DNA of 5,969 nucleotides from an uncultured delta proteobacterium (GCA_903897985.1 CAIUDS010000416.1:1-5969); one strand, 5' to 3'. Shown: positions 1-5,560, counted from the first letter of the stretch. Notes: generated by a model not told the origin, from the sequence alone. Numbers and translations: made by a program.

Positions 1-1519
1 AGACGTTCTCCAGCATCTCCTTCAGGCTCTCCCACTTGGCCGAGACCGACTGGTACTGGTTCTTGAGTTCTTGCAGCCGCCCGCTCTTCTTCGCGATCAA
101 CTCGCGCAGCTTTTCCTGACCCTGCTGCGAGTCCGCGAACTTCTGCTCCAACTCCGAAAGCGACTTGCGCAACTGGTGCAGGTTCTGGTTGAAGTCGAAC
201 GAGCGCTGGCGGTCCCCGCTGATGATCGGCTCCAACTCCAGGAGCCGTTTCGAGGTCTGCTCGAGTTCCTCCCGGAGCCGGGTTTCCTGCCAGACCATGC
301 TCTTCTCTTTTTCACCCAGTCGCGCCAGCTCCTGCTCCAGTTTCCGCGCCTCATCCCAGATCGTATTAAACAGGATTTTCCGCTTCTTCGATTCCTCCGA
401 CCGCGCCTCCAACTCCTGCGCCTTGATCTCCAAGTCCGCCAGGAGCGAACTTAATTCAATCTCCAACTCTTCCTTCTGTTTCGACTTGGCCGCAAGTTCC
501 TGCTCCAGCTCCCGCTTCCGGGCCTCAAGCTGGACCTGCTCCGAACTCCTCCGTTCCAGACTGGCCTGTTCGGCCTGCTCCCGGCTCGAAAGCGAGCCGG
601 CCTCGGCCTCCAGGTTTTCCAGCCGGGATTTGAATTGGTCCTGCGTCCGCTGTTCGCGGCCCAATTCCGCGTTGGCCAGTTCCTGTTCCGTCCGCTGGTT
701 TTCCTGCTCGAGCTCGAGCCGGGCCAAGTCGTTCCGGGTCTGCTCGAGTTGAGCCGTTTTTTCCTGCAACTCGGTCTCGATTTTTTTAAGCTTGTCGTTC
801 AAGACCAGTCCCCGCCAGGCGAAAATATCCAGCTCCGTGGTCTTGATTTCGTCGCGGTAGCGGTGATAGCGCTCGGCCTTTTTGGCCTGCCGGCTCAAAG
901 AATTAAGCTGCCGCTCGAGTTCGGCCAGGATGTCCCGGATCCGGGTCAGGTTCTCGCGGGTCAGCGCGATTTTCCGCGCCGCCTCGTCCCGCCGGAACCG
1001 GTAGGTGCCGATGGCCGCGGCTTCCTCGATCATGGCCCGGATCTCCTCGGGCTTGGCCGCCAGCATCCGCTCCACCTCACCCTGCTCGATAATGGAATAG
1101 GCCTGCTTGCCCAGGCCGGTGCCGAGGAAAAATTCGGTGATGTCTTTCAGCCGGCAACGGGTCTTGTTGAGCAGGTATTCGCTCTCGCCGGTCCGGCTCA
1201 GCCGCCGCGTGACCGCGATCTCGGCATACTGGTTGAACTCGGCCGAGGCGCCCCCTTGCTGGTTGTCGAACACCAGGGTCACCTCGCAACTGGGCGCGCC
1301 CGGCAAATCCCGGGTACCCGCGAAAATCAAGTCCTCGCTGCACTTCGCCCGCAACGGCCGCAGGCCCTGCTCGCCCATGGCCCAGCAGATCGCCTCGACC
1401 ACGTTGCTTTTCCCGCAGCCGTTCGGGCCCACAACCACGCAGATGCCCGGACTGAATTCCAGCGCGGTCTGGTCCGCGAACGATTTAAAGCCCCCGATCT
1501 CTACTCGCTTCAGCCACAT
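1..1519 (-). CDS. smc: Chromosome segregation ATPase SMC, N-terminal part (truncated by window edge)
   Basis: Reading leftward from the ATG at 1519-1517 gives 506 uninterrupted codons that run off the window. SMC dimers compact and segregate chromosomes in the cytoplasm together with ScpA and ScpB. The start is the family's usual K-R-x-E-I-x-G-F-K-S-F. Walker A is GPNGCGKSN at residues 31-39. Arg57 lies where the SMC arginine finger is expected, followed by EDLIFAGT (62-69). The Q-loop is IIEQGEVERML (143-153, Gln146), followed by EEAAAIGTYR (165-174). From about residue 175 to the edge the sequence is almost pure Glu/Gln/Leu/Arg/Lys coiled coil, the first arm leading to the hinge. The hinge, second arm, signature motif and Walker B lie outside the window; full SMCs are about 1,150-1,200 aa. 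The start is supported by a GAGGGGG Shine-Dalgarno at 1526-1532, six bases upstream. CWAMGEQG replaces the usual RWVLGEQS, a mild variation. Identification is secure. Confidence 0.97.
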   Translation of the reverse strand, partial: MWLKRVEIGGFKSFADQTALEFSPGICVVVGPNGCGKSNVVEAICWAMGEQGLRPLRAKCSEDLIFAGTRDLPGAPSCEVTLVFDNQQGGASAEFNQYAEIAVTRRLSRTGESEYLLNKTRCRLKDITEFFLGTGLGKQAYSIIEQGEVERMLAAKPEEIRAMIEEAAAIGTYRFRRDEAARKIALTRENLTRIRDILAELERQLNSLSRQAKKAERYHRYRDEIKTTELDIFAWRGLVLNDKLKKIETELQEKTAQLEQTRNDLARLELEQENQRTEQELANAELGREQRTQDQFKSRLENLEAEAGSLSSREQAEQASLERRSSEQVQLEARKRELEQELAAKSKQKEELEIELSSLLADLEIKAQELEARSEESKKRKILFNTIWDEARKLEQELARLGEKEKSMVWQETRLREELEQTSKRLLELEPIISGDRQRSFDFNQNLHQLRKSLSELEQKFADSQQGQEKLRELIAKKSGRLQELKNQYQSVSAKWESLKEMLENV

Positions 1520-1586
1520 GCCGTGCCCCCTCTGATTTTCCGGCTCGCTCCGGGCGATCCCGGGCTCGAGCCTTTATTTCCAACCT

Positions 1587-1615
1587 ATACTAGCAAATCC
1601 AAACGCGTTTGGCAA
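1587..1615 (-). promoter_or_regulatory. Sigma-70-like promoter of smc
   Basis: On the minus strand, TTGCCA (1615-1610) and TAGTAT (1592-1587) are separated by exactly 17 bases. Each hexamer differs from consensus at one or two positions. The predicted transcript starts near 1580, giving a 5' leader of about 60 bases before the smc ATG. No gene lies between it and smc. Confidence 0.7.
1599..1612. promoter_or_regulatory. Perfect 14-bp palindrome inside the smc promoter (candidate operator)
   Basis: CCAAACGCGTTTGG is its own reverse complement. It covers most of the spacer upstream half and overlaps three bases of the -35 hexamer of the smc promoter. A protein bound here would block RNA polymerase. 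The regulator is not identifiable from the window. Confidence 0.5.
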
Positions 1616-1630
1616 TAGAAAAAATCTATT
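1614..1630. repeat. AT-rich inverted repeat next to smc promoter
   Basis: AATAGA (1614-1619) and TCTATT (1625-1630) form a six-base-pair inverted repeat around an A5 loop. It overlaps the upstream edge of the smc -35 hexamer. With the T run at 1638-1646 it could act as a weak plus-strand terminator or as an UP-element-like tract. No stronger role can be supported. Confidence 0.3.
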
Positions 1631-1667
1631 AGTAGCATTTTTTTTTGGAGGCCCCCATATCCGGTAT

Positions 1668-1790
1668 TTATGTTGCAGATTGTCCATCCGATGCCCTAAG
1701 TTCATTCCACCTATCCAATTGCTCAAGGGTTCTGCGTAACCTATTGATATTTAATGTTTTTGTTTCAAGTTGGATAATCGTTGTTTTCAT
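1668..1790 (-). CDS. Small hypothetical protein, 40 aa
   Basis: The ATG at 1790-1788 opens 40 codons ending in TAA at 1670-1668. The protein starts MKTTIIQLETK, continues with a Leu/Arg/Glu-rich stretch (residues 13-31) that would form an amphipathic helix, and ends in a polar tail. It has no cysteine, signal peptide or membrane segment. Evidence for expression is the context: an AAAGGA Shine-Dalgarno about six bases upstream, and a near-consensus promoter at 1868-1841 pointing at it with a 5' UTR of about 45 bases. The DNA is much more AT-rich than the flanking genes. I recognise no family. It could be a genuine small protein, the N-terminal scrap of a decayed gene, or an accidental ORF within a small RNA. 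Confidence 0.4.
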   Translation of the reverse strand: MKTTIIQLETKTLNINRLRRTLEQLDRWNELRASDGQSAT

Positions 1791-1840
1791 TTTTTCCTTT
1801 TATCAAAATCAAATTTGATTCCAATGGAGCATATGCCAAT

Positions 1841-1868
1841 ATTTTACCTTTCTGGAAAACCTTGTCAA
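1841..1868 (-). promoter_or_regulatory. Near-consensus sigma-70 promoter for the 40-aa ORF
   Basis: On the minus strand, a perfect TTGACA (1868-1863) is followed by a 16-base spacer and TAAAAT (1846-1841), five of six matches to consensus. The likely start is near 1834. Its -35 lies in an imperfect inverted repeat (TTGTC at 1862-1866, GACAA at 1886-1890) that could be an operator. This is one of the best promoter matches in the window, so some transcript from this AT-rich region is likely even if the ORF is not translated. Confidence 0.6.
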
Positions 1869-1960
1869 GTGCCGAATGCCAATTGGACAACTTTCCCGCG
1901 GATTTGGGGTTTGCGCAAGAACAAACGAATTCGGACCCCAAGCCGAGGCGACGATTTTTC

Positions 1961-1989
1961 TTGACAAATTGATGAGCATTGATTAAGCT
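1961..1989 (+). promoter_or_regulatory. Probable sigma-70 promoter of the four-cysteine protein gene
   Basis: A perfect TTGACA (1961-1966) is followed by a 17-base spacer and TAAGCT (1984-1989). The -10 keeps the key first T, second A and last T but is otherwise poor. A start near 1996 would give a 5' UTR of about 115 bases, long for such a small gene. A CTCCCC at 2021-2026 is complementary to GGGGAG (2099-2104), which overlaps the Shine-Dalgarno. Confidence 0.45.
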
Positions 1990-2111
1990 AATTTTAGGGA
2001 AAAAAGGCTGGGTGCGGAAACTCCCCCGGAAAAGCGGCATCTAATAAAGTGGCAGTGGAAACCGTAGCGGCAGCAGAGCGAATCGAAAACCCAACAACGG
2101 GGAGGGGAACC

Positions 2112-2315
2112 ATGAATTGTATATTCCTCAAAGGCGAGCAGCAGAAATTTTGCACCGCGTATGAAGAGTTGATGGTCCCGAGCCTGGAGGAGCTCAAGAA
2201 TTTGTGCGAGTCTCCTCATTATGATCTATGCCCGGTGTACCAGAAATTTCATGACCAGGGGCAAAAAGCCTCGATCACCGAGCATAAGCAGTATAAAAAT
2301 TTCGTCGGGGTTTGA
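2112..2315 (+). CDS. Small cytoplasmic protein with four spaced cysteines, 67 aa
   Basis: The ATG at 2112 is chosen because GGAGGGG (2101-2107) lies just upstream. The frame is open back to a GTG at 2049, but that has no ribosome site. The protein has Cys at 3, 14, 32 and 40, the last in LCPVYQKF (39-46). The pattern is C-x10-C-x17-C-x7-C-P-x-Y, with a P-S-L-E-E-L helix between the second and third Cys. Short orphan proteins with this layout occur in several environmental Gram-negative lineages and have no established function. Four cysteines suggest zinc or iron-sulfur binding, which is inference. There is no signal peptide or membrane segment. The gene ends three bases from the end of the convergent DUF523 gene. 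The C-terminal 20 residues are hydrophilic. Confidence 0.75.
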   Translation: MNCIFLKGEQQKFCTAYEELMVPSLEELKNLCESPHYDLCPVYQKFHDQGQKASITEHKQYKNFVGV

Positions 2316-2318
2316 TCC

Positions 2319-2780
2319 CTAGCCTTTGGCCGGAAGTTCCTTTTCGGAACGCACGGAGATTTTTTCCCTGATCAACATGGCCGCGAAAATGCCGGTCCCG
2401 CGGACCAGCCGGCCCCGGTTATAAACACAGTTCACCCCGCAGCAGGGGCTATTATCCTTGAGCAGCGCCGAGCCGGCTTGGGCCAGGGCCGCGAGCTTGA
2501 GCGCTTGGCGGCTGGCGGCAAGGAACTCGCGGGTGACCTCGCGGCCGTCTTTCAAAATCACCCGTGCCTTACCCGCCAGCACATCGAACCCATCTCCGGA
2601 TTCAATCTCGGCTGGCGGCCGGGGAATGCCCAAGCCGGTGAGCAGTTCCGGGCACACCGGGACCGCGATCTTGTTTTCCAGGTATTCGAGCACCCGGGCA
2701 TCACGCTTGGAGGTCCCGTCATATCGGCAGTGAACCCCGACTAAGCAGGCGCTCACTAAAACTATTTCCGATTGGGACAT
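2319..2780 (-). CDS. DUF523 (YbbK-like) family protein, 153 aa
   Basis: The family hallmarks are all present: VSACLVGVHCRYDG (residues 9-22), PVCPEL followed by GIPRPPAEI (41-46, 51-59), LKDNSPCCG (107-115) and RGTGIFAAML (127-136). Cys12, Cys18, Cys43, Cys113 and Cys114 suggest a redox or metal site. The biochemical function of DUF523 is not established; in some bacteria the domain is fused to DUF1722. The length matches the usual 150-160 aa. I choose the ATG at 2780 because VLVSACL then sits at the normal distance from the N terminus. A TTG at 2804 would add eight residues, and neither start has a strong Shine-Dalgarno. It lies 59 bases downstream of the WYL regulator stop on the same strand, so co-transcription or regulation by that protein is plausible. 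Confidence 0.92.
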   Translation of the reverse strand: MSQSEIVLVSACLVGVHCRYDGTSKRDARVLEYLENKIAVPVCPELLTGLGIPRPPAEIESGDGFDVLAGKARVILKDGREVTREFLAASRQALKLAALAQAGSALLKDNSPCCGVNCVYNRGRLVRGTGIFAAMLIREKISVRSEKELPAKG

Positions 2781-2786
2781 CTGACC

Positions 2787-2799
2787 GTATCTATGATAC
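2787..2799. promoter_or_regulatory. Inverted repeat GTATC-N3-GATAC upstream of DUF523
   Basis: GTATC (2787-2791) and GATAC (2795-2799) form a perfect 5-bp inverted repeat with a three-base centre, seven bases before the DUF523 start. Its minus-strand octamer GTATCATA recurs on the plus strand at 3845-3852, in front of the WYL gene. This may be an operator half-site for the WYL protein, but the match is short. Confidence 0.3.
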
Positions 2800-2839
2800 C
2801 GCAAGAACGGATAAAATCATGCCGCTCCCCGTCCCGAGC

Positions 2840-3817
2840 TCAAGCCGAGTATGCCTTTAACAGCTTGCGGCAGGAATCCTCGATCTCCTCCCGGAGCCTC
2901 GTCGGCTTGATCACCTCGGCGAACTCGCCGAAGCTGAGCGTCCAACTCTTTACCTCATCCAAGCCCCGGGCCTTGAAAACCAGGCTGACCGAGCCGTCCG
3001 GGTTCACTTGGAGCGACTGGCTTGGATGCCAGATCCTTTCCTTGATCAGGTGGCTGACCGGTTGGGCAAATTTCAGTTCGAATTCCTCTTCCTTGCCTCC
3101 CCGCATCACCCGGAAGCTCTCCGAGGTGTATTTCCGGAAATCAAACCCGCTTTTGAGGGCAAAGGTTTTTTTGGTGGCCACGGCTTTCTGGATGCGGTCA
3201 ACCAGGAAAGTCCGGATCTCATTATTGAGATGGCAGAACCCGATCAGGTAGAGGCTGTCTCCCATCACCCAGAGGCAGTAGGGGTCAACCTCCCGCTCGA
3301 GCTCCCCGCGGTTGGGCGAGAAATAAACCATTCTCAAAACGGTCTTGTCCCGGAGCGAACTGAGGACCGATTGGATCTGCCGGGCCTTTTGGAAATAATC
3401 CCGGCGCGAGAAAGATTCGATCAGGATGCTGGCCTCGAGCCCGCGGAAATGCTCGCGCGCCGAGGGCGGGACCACTTCGCTCACTTTGGCCATCAGCATC
3501 TCGATGGCTTCGTGAAAGACCGTGCCCCGGAGCTGGCTCAGGATGCCTGAGCTCATATACAGCGCCAGGAGTTCGCTCGGGCCGAACGCCATTTTGTCTA
3601 TGACTCCGGCCGGCTTGGTCAAATAATAGCGGATTCCGTTTTCGCGCCCCTCGCTGGAAAAGGGAAAACCGGCTTCCTGCAAAGTCGCCAGATCCCGGTA
3701 GATGGTCCGCACCGAAACCTTGAACTCTTCCGCCAATTCCTCCGCGGTCAGGCCCCGTCGAAACTCCTCCAGCCTCCGCAAAATCCTCCAGTGCCTCAAC
3801 ATCATTTCCTGCCGCAT
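2840..3817 (-). CDS. WYL-domain transcriptional regulator (YafY/DeoR-like HTH), 325 aa
   Basis: Family layout is complete. Residues 8-53 are a winged helix-turn-helix (LTAEELAEEFKVSVRTIYRD at 23-42, recognition helix about 34-48) followed by the wing (54-66). Residues about 140-215 form the WYL domain, with DSLYLIGFC (187-195), in which Tyr190-Leu191 remain but the Trp is Leu, and the DRI motif at 207-209. Residues about 244-320 are the C-terminal WCX region, with WHPSQSLQ (263-270), DGSV and KPTRLREEI. WYL proteins bind DNA and sense nucleic-acid or nucleotide ligands; many sit beside defence or stress genes. The ATG at 3817 is set by GGAGG at 3828-3824, six bases upstream. The gene lies between hicA and DUF523 on the same strand. 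The regulated genes are unknown; self-regulation and control of DUF523 are the obvious candidates. Confidence 0.94.
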   Translation of the reverse strand: MRQEMMLRHWRILRRLEEFRRGLTAEELAEEFKVSVRTIYRDLATLQEAGFPFSSEGRENGIRYYLTKPAGVIDKMAFGPSELLALYMSSGILSQLRGTVFHEAIEMLMAKVSEVVPPSAREHFRGLEASILIESFSRRDYFQKARQIQSVLSSLRDKTVLRMVYFSPNRGELEREVDPYCLWVMGDSLYLIGFCHLNNEIRTFLVDRIQKAVATKKTFALKSGFDFRKYTSESFRVMRGGKEEEFELKFAQPVSHLIKERIWHPSQSLQVNPDGSVSLVFKARGLDEVKSWTLSFGEFAEVIKPTRLREEIEDSCRKLLKAYSA

Positions 3818-3844
3818 CCGATCCCTCCTAAATTCCAGGGTAGT

Positions 3845-3863
3845 GTATCATAATTTATAATTT
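3845..3863 (-). promoter_or_regulatory. AT-rich promoter region of the WYL gene with tandem 7-mer
   Basis: On the plus strand ATAATTT occurs twice head to tail (3850-3856, 3857-3863). The minus strand offers a -10-like TATGAT (3852-3847), about 30 bases from the start codon, but no convincing -35. The octamer GTATCATA (3845-3852) is shared with the inverted repeat before DUF523. This suggests an activator-dependent or autoregulated promoter; the assignment is tentative. Confidence 0.35.
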
Positions 3864-3915
3864 ACAGCTTCCTGCCCGAGAGCTTCACCAGCGGCTTGAG
3901 CTCGCGCAGGAGATT
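3862..3915 (-). pseudogene. Remnant of an aroF 3' end (17 codons plus stop)
   Basis: Directly after hicA, in a different frame overlapping its stop codon, the minus strand encodes NLLRELKPLVKLSGRKL and a TAA at 3864-3862. The true aroF C terminus at 4545-4495 reads ELMRELKPLVKIEGKSL and a stop. Eleven of 17 residues agree, the frame ends in a stop at the same point, and 21 of 22 bases match in the best stretch (3887-3908 against 4520-4541). No start codon or further aroF homology is visible upstream, because hicA occupies that space. This is a diverged leftover of an aroF terminus, not an expressed gene. Confidence 0.75.
3887..3908 (-). repeat. Direct repeat copy 1 (aroF 3'-end fragment, downstream of hicA)
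   Basis: These 22 bases match 4520-4541 at 21 positions, in the same orientation, 633 bases apart. The core of 17 bases (3892-3908) is identical. The two copies flank hicBA. Confidence 0.85.
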
Positions 3916-4141
3916 ATCGCAGCTGAAGATAATCCTCGACCGTGAAGCCGGCGTCTTTGAGGATCCGGATGGCGAGGCCGCGGCCAAGGTCGCAGCCGGT
4001 ATGGATGGGAATGGTGACGGAAATTTGTTTCTCCTCATTCCAGAAAGTCACATGGCTGCCGGATTGGCGGTCTTCCTTGAATCCCTGCGATTTCAAGAAC
4101 CGCGCCAATTCCCGCGCGGAAACCTGGGGCATTCGGGTCAT
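3914..4141 (-). CDS. hicA: HicA-type mRNA interferase toxin, 75 aa
   Basis: HicA is a small dsRBD-fold ribonuclease that cleaves mRNA and halts translation unless bound by HicB. The sequence shows the family pattern: VSARELARFLKSQGF (7-21), then GSHVTFWNE (28-36) with the catalytic His30, then ISVTIPIHTGCDLGRGLAIRIL with the conserved H-x-G-x-x-L-G-x-G segment, and a final helix ending DAGFTVEDYL. Length is typical. The ATG at 4141-4139 overlaps the hicB stop in an ATGA junction, which implies translational coupling; there is no strong separate Shine-Dalgarno. An internal Met at codon 4 is a less likely start. The active-site His is intact, so the toxin is predicted to be functional. Its stop codon overlaps a relic of the aroF 3' end. 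Confidence 0.94.
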   Translation of the reverse strand: MTRMPQVSARELARFLKSQGFKEDRQSGSHVTFWNEEKQISVTIPIHTGCDLGRGLAIRILKDAGFTVEDYLQLR

Positions 4142-4398
4142 TGGGGGATTCCGACGCTCAATTCTTCGGTATGGACCAGGCGGTCATTCTGGGGAATGGG
4201 CCGGGAGTGTTCGAGCAGGGAGGCCAGATGCTGTTCGATGGCGACGCGGATATTTTTTTTGGCCTGCTCGATGGTTTTGCCATTGCTGAAACAGCCGGGC
4301 AGATTCGGGCTGTAAGCAAAATAACCCTCGTCTTCCGGCTCCTTCTCGATCACGATCTGGAAGGAGTAAAAGCGCATGTTTTTTTTCTTCGGCTTCAT
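4138..4398 (-). CDS. hicB: HicB-type antitoxin, short form, 86 aa
   Basis: HicB neutralises HicA by direct binding. The partial RNase-H-like fold is visible: FYSFQIVIEKEPEDEGYFAY (10-29) followed by SPNLPGCFSNGKTIEQAKKN (30-49) and the helix IRVAIEQHLASLLEHS (50-65). The C terminus is short and has no obvious helix-turn-helix or ribbon-helix-helix, unlike long HicB proteins that repress their own promoter. I place the start at 4398 because GGAGG lies four bases upstream. A TTG at 4410 precedes the predicted transcription start and has no ribosome site. The antitoxin is first in the pair and overlaps hicA by four bases. It lies 96 bases downstream of the aroF stop and has its own promoter. Confidence 0.93.
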   Translation of the reverse strand: MKPKKKNMRFYSFQIVIEKEPEDEGYFAYSPNLPGCFSNGKTIEQAKKNIRVAIEQHLASLLEHSRPIPQNDRLVHTEELSVGIPQ

Positions 4399-4413
4399 GG
4401 GGCCTCCCAAGGA

Positions 4414-4443
4414 AATGATAAGTCATTCCCGGCTGGTTATCAA
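4414..4443 (-). promoter_or_regulatory. Promoter of hicBA with overlapping inverted repeat
   Basis: On the minus strand, TTGATA (4443-4438) and TATCAT (4420-4415) are 17 bases apart, each five of six to consensus. The start would be near 4408, leaving a leader of about 10 bases that carries the GGAGG site. AATGA (4414-4418) and TCATT (4423-4427) form an inverted repeat across the -10, a plausible operator. Confidence 0.65.
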
Positions 4444-4494
4444 ATAAGATGTAATCCGCGCCGGCCAGATCGTCGTTATGTCTTCATCACAATC

Positions 4495-5530
4495 TCACAA
4501 GCTCTTCCCCTCGATTTTTACCAACGGCTTGAGCTCGCGCATCAATTCCTTGAAAGTGTCCGGCTTGAGGGACTGGGGCCCGTCGGAAAAGGCCTCGGCC
4601 GGCCGCGGGTGAACCTCGATCATCAGCCCGTCGGCGCCGGCCACCACCGCGGCCTTGGACATGGGGATGACCAGGTCCCAATGGCCCGTGGCATGGCTCG
4701 GGTCCACAAACACCGGCAGATGCGTTTCCTTCTTGAGCACCGGGATCGCGGACAGGTCCAGGGTGTTGCGGGTCGCGGTCTCGAAGGTTCGGATGCCGCG
4801 CTCGCACAGGATCACGCGGCCGTTGCCTTCCTTCAGGATATATTCCGCGCTCATCAGGAGTTCCTCGATGGTGGTCATCATGCCGCGCTTGAGAAAGACC
4901 GGCTTCTTTGCGGCGCCCACGGCCTTGAGCAGGGAGAAGTTCTGGATATTGCGCGCGCCCACCTGGAGGATGTCCGCGTAGCTCGCGACCAGGTCCACAT
5001 CTCCGGGGTTCATCACCTCGGTCACCACCGGCAGGCCGGTAACTTTGCGCGCCTTGGCCAACAGCTTCAAGCCCTCTTCCTCCATGCCCTGGAAGGCATA
5101 CGGGCTCGTCCGCGGCTTATAAGCCCCGCCCCGCAGGATATGCGCCCCCGGCCCGCTTGACCGCCTGAGCGGTCTCAATAATCTGTTTCTCGCTTTCCAC
5201 CGAGCACGGACCCGCGATCACGATAAATTTATCCCCGCCGATCACCAGCGAGCTCCCGCCGGCCATCGCCTCGAGCTTGATTTGAAACCGGCCGGCCGCG
5301 GCATGACGGCTGGCCAGCTTGTAGGGCTTAAGGATCGGCATCACCGACTCCACCCCGTTCATGGTCTCGAGCGCCTGCAGCCGGACCTTGCCCCGCTCGT
5401 CCCCGATCGCCGCGATCACCTTCCGCTCAACCCCGTATAAAATATGCGGCTTATAGCCCATTTGTTTCACCTGCGATACCACTTTCTCCAACTCCTTTTT
5501 GCTCGCCCCGCTTTTCATGACTATGATCAT
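4495..5530 (-). CDS. aroF: 3-deoxy-7-phosphoheptulonate (DAHP) synthase, type I-beta, interrupted by a one-base frameshift
   Basis: DAHP synthase condenses phosphoenolpyruvate with erythrose 4-phosphate, the first step of aromatic amino acid synthesis. Residues 1-70 are the ferredoxin-like (ACT-like) regulatory domain that binds feedback inhibitors in the Thermotoga maritima type, ending in LKPYKLASR. The (beta/alpha)8 barrel follows. Metal ligands fall at Cys109 (AGPCS), His279 (DPSH), Glu305 (IEVHP) and Asp316 (FSDG), each offset by seven from the T. maritima enzyme as I recall it. The substrate motif GGAYKPRTSP is intact. The gene is split: the first frame (5530-5117) leaves homology at codon 128 and stops early, and the second frame resumes with AHILRGGAYKP. 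Removing one base of the five-base run at 5145-5149 restores 344 codons, the normal length. AGGAGG at 5545-5540 and GGAGG at 5541-5537 support the start. It is either a sequencing indel or a recent inactivating mutation. Confidence 0.92.
4520..4541 (-). repeat. Direct repeat copy 2 (within the aroF 3' end)
   Basis: This is the partner of 3887-3908. It encodes the RELKPLV part of the aroF C terminus and differs from the other copy at one base (4524). Confidence 0.85.
5145..5149 (-). other. Homopolymer at the aroF frameshift
   Basis: This is a run of five C on the plus strand (G on the coding strand). With four bases the codons read A-G-A-H-I-L-R-G-G, exactly the family sequence. With five, the frame shifts and stops at 5119-5117. 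Confidence 0.85.
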
Positions 5531-5546
5531 CGTCTTCCTCCTCCTG

Positions 5547-5560
5547 CCCGCTCACGCGGG
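5547..5560 (-). promoter_or_regulatory. GC hairpin just before the aroF ribosome binding site
   Basis: CCCGC and GCGGG arms enclose a four-base loop. The stem ends one base before the AGGAGG of aroF and follows the terminator. It may keep the ribosome site clear or tune translation of read-through transcripts. Confidence 0.4.

Larger units (their letters stand above)
1520..2111. other. Long intergenic region between smc and the four-cysteine gene
   Basis: Besides the smc promoter, the 40-aa ORF and two further promoters, I see nothing else here: no tRNA, no insertion-sequence ends, no CRISPR. Longer frames on both strands (for example minus 2040-1765 and plus 1770-1964) lack good start signals and recognisable motifs. 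Positions 1620-1860 are strikingly AT-rich compared with the coding regions on either side, as expected of regulatory or recently acquired DNA. Confidence 0.6.

Noticed and set aside
71..752. Plus-strand ORFs opposite the SMC coiled coil
   Set aside because: Their Leu/Arg- or Ser-rich repeats merely reflect the complementary strand of coiled-coil codons.
635..1618. Plus-strand ORF of 327 codons opposite smc
   Set aside because: It is antisense to the smc head and coiled coil, has low-complexity Pro/Gly/Arg-rich sequence and no family match. The minus-strand reading is unmistakable SMC.
1765..2040. Minus-strand ORF of 91 codons in the AT-rich gap
   Set aside because: No ribosome site at its start, no recognisable motif, and it runs through the promoter and Shine-Dalgarno that serve the 40-aa ORF.
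2336..2350. Hairpin GTTCC-TTTTC-GGAAC as terminator for the four-cysteine gene
   Set aside because: The stem is only five base pairs, has no following T run on either strand, and lies inside the DUF523 coding sequence.
3008..3550. Plus-strand ORF of 180 codons opposite the WYL gene
   Set aside because: It is antisense shadow; the minus strand has a complete WYL regulator with a ribosome site.
4141..5160. Plus-strand ORF of 339 codons opposite aroF and hicB
   Set aside because: It is a mirror frame of GC-rich genes, His/Gly/Gln-rich without domain signals, and the opposite strand encodes clear DAHP synthase and HicB.
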